IMG/VR virus record: IMGVR_UViG_3300025030_000261
Coordinates: 1 to 38,256 of that record
Strand: one strand, 5' to 3'
DNA: 38,256 nt
From: a virus
This document shows, one piece after another, positions 37,973 to 38,256 of this stretch (positions within the stretch are counted from its first letter, which is position 1; each line of letters starts with the position of its first letter). The notes under the pieces are model-generated. The model was not told the origin of the DNA and ran no database searches. It worked only from the letters and a program-made list of their open reading frames with translations. A program made the position numbers and the translations under genes.

Positions 37973-38256
37973 TTACGGCTTCCCGACCATCTTCCCGCCA
38001 TTCGCCACCAGCTTTGGCGGCGCGGCAGGAGCGAACTTCCCGGCGGATGCGCGCTTGGCTGCGGCTCCTTGCTCTTCCTTTTTGCCAGCCTCACCTTTGC
38101 GCACGGCCTCATACGGTGCCAACGCCTTCGCAGCGTCGAGCCGCAGCTTAGCATCCAGTGTTACGTCTCGCATAATAGTGCGCAACTGGCGCAGCGACTC
38201 CGGCTCTCCATTCTCCGACGGCGGCAAAGCGGGGATTAGTACTGGCGGCTTTTTCT
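37973..38256 (-). CDS. terS: Terminase small subunit, N-terminus cut by window edge
   Basis: The frame is open to the right edge, so the N-terminus is missing; a TTG at 38227 is not a convincing start. Visible: ESLRQLRTIMRDVTLDAKLR, LDAAKALAPYEAVRKGEAGK, KEEQGAAAKR and ASAGKFAPAAPPKLVANGGK. The block (R)LDAAKA..PYE..RKGE.GK is the small-terminase pattern of many proteobacterial phages, which recognise the packaging site. Its TAA abuts the TerL ATG. The missing front and the missing end of the HNH gene at position 1 should lie on the unseen junction. Confidence 0.85.
   Translation of the reverse strand, partial: KKPPVLIPALPPSENGEPESLRQLRTIMRDVTLDAKLRLDAAKALAPYEAVRKGEAGKKEEQGAAAKRASAGKFAPAAPPKLVANGGKMVGKP

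Noticed and set aside
1-38256. CRISPR array, insertion sequence or toxin-antitoxin pair elsewhere
   Set aside because: No regularly spaced repeats, transposase frame or convincing toxin was seen outside the cassette described.

Overview
This window looks like the nearly complete genome of a siphovirus-type tailed phage with an HK97-like head. The set of genes (HK97 portal, protease and capsid; DUF2460/DUF2163/NlpC/J-like tail tip; RecT-like plus YqaJ recombination; 3TM holin plus M15 endolysin) and the base composition point to a host in the Pseudomonadota, perhaps a freshwater betaproteobacterium. The host is inferred from gene families, not proven. No integrase, CI-type repressor or host gene is visible, so the phage may be virulent, or its lysogeny genes may be unrecognisable.

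Layout. (1) Positions 1-5277, minus strand: a tightly coupled early operon. From its promoter side it runs Cro-like regulator, two tiny ORFs, a DUF1376 replication protein with an iteron-like repeat, DnaB-type helicase, a 57-aa ORF, DNA methyltransferase, two small ORFs, NinB, Ref-like nuclease, a Cys-rich peptide, RusA, and an HNH endonuclease cut off by the left edge. Most joints are ATGA/GTGA stop-start overlaps. (2) Positions 5295-5819: a strong rightward promoter with an operator, then a roughly 490-nt leader with no convincing gene but long perfect or near-perfect RNA helices. (3) Positions 5820-11693, plus strand: a recombination operon with small proteins, a RecT-like annealase, YqaJ exonuclease with a long C-terminal extension, a DUF1566 protein, HNH nuclease, an SSB-leader/HNH chimera, intact SSB, and a frameshifted paralogue of an upstream membrane protein. 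(4) Positions 11664-11850: structured non-coding DNA with two tRNA T-arm-like hairpins, then a promoter and a two-gene operon (11976-12760) whose layout resembles anti-defence loci. (5) Positions 12836-38256, minus strand: late genes. Read from the right edge leftward they are small terminase (cut), large terminase, an accessory ParB-like/HTH cassette with its own promoter and operator, portal, protease, capsid, decoration protein, a methyltransferase fusion, structural and connector proteins, tail terminator, tube, frameshifted chaperones, HK97 gp10-like protein, tape measure, tail tip, J, tail fibre, and lysis genes.

Mobile endonucleases are conspicuous. Free-standing HNH genes sit inside the recombination operon, in ssb, in the lysis cassette and between J and the tail fibre. 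The HNH gene cut at the left edge and the TerS gene cut at the right edge normally neighbour each other and read in the same direction. The window is therefore probably one genome opened near its packaging site, with only a short piece missing.
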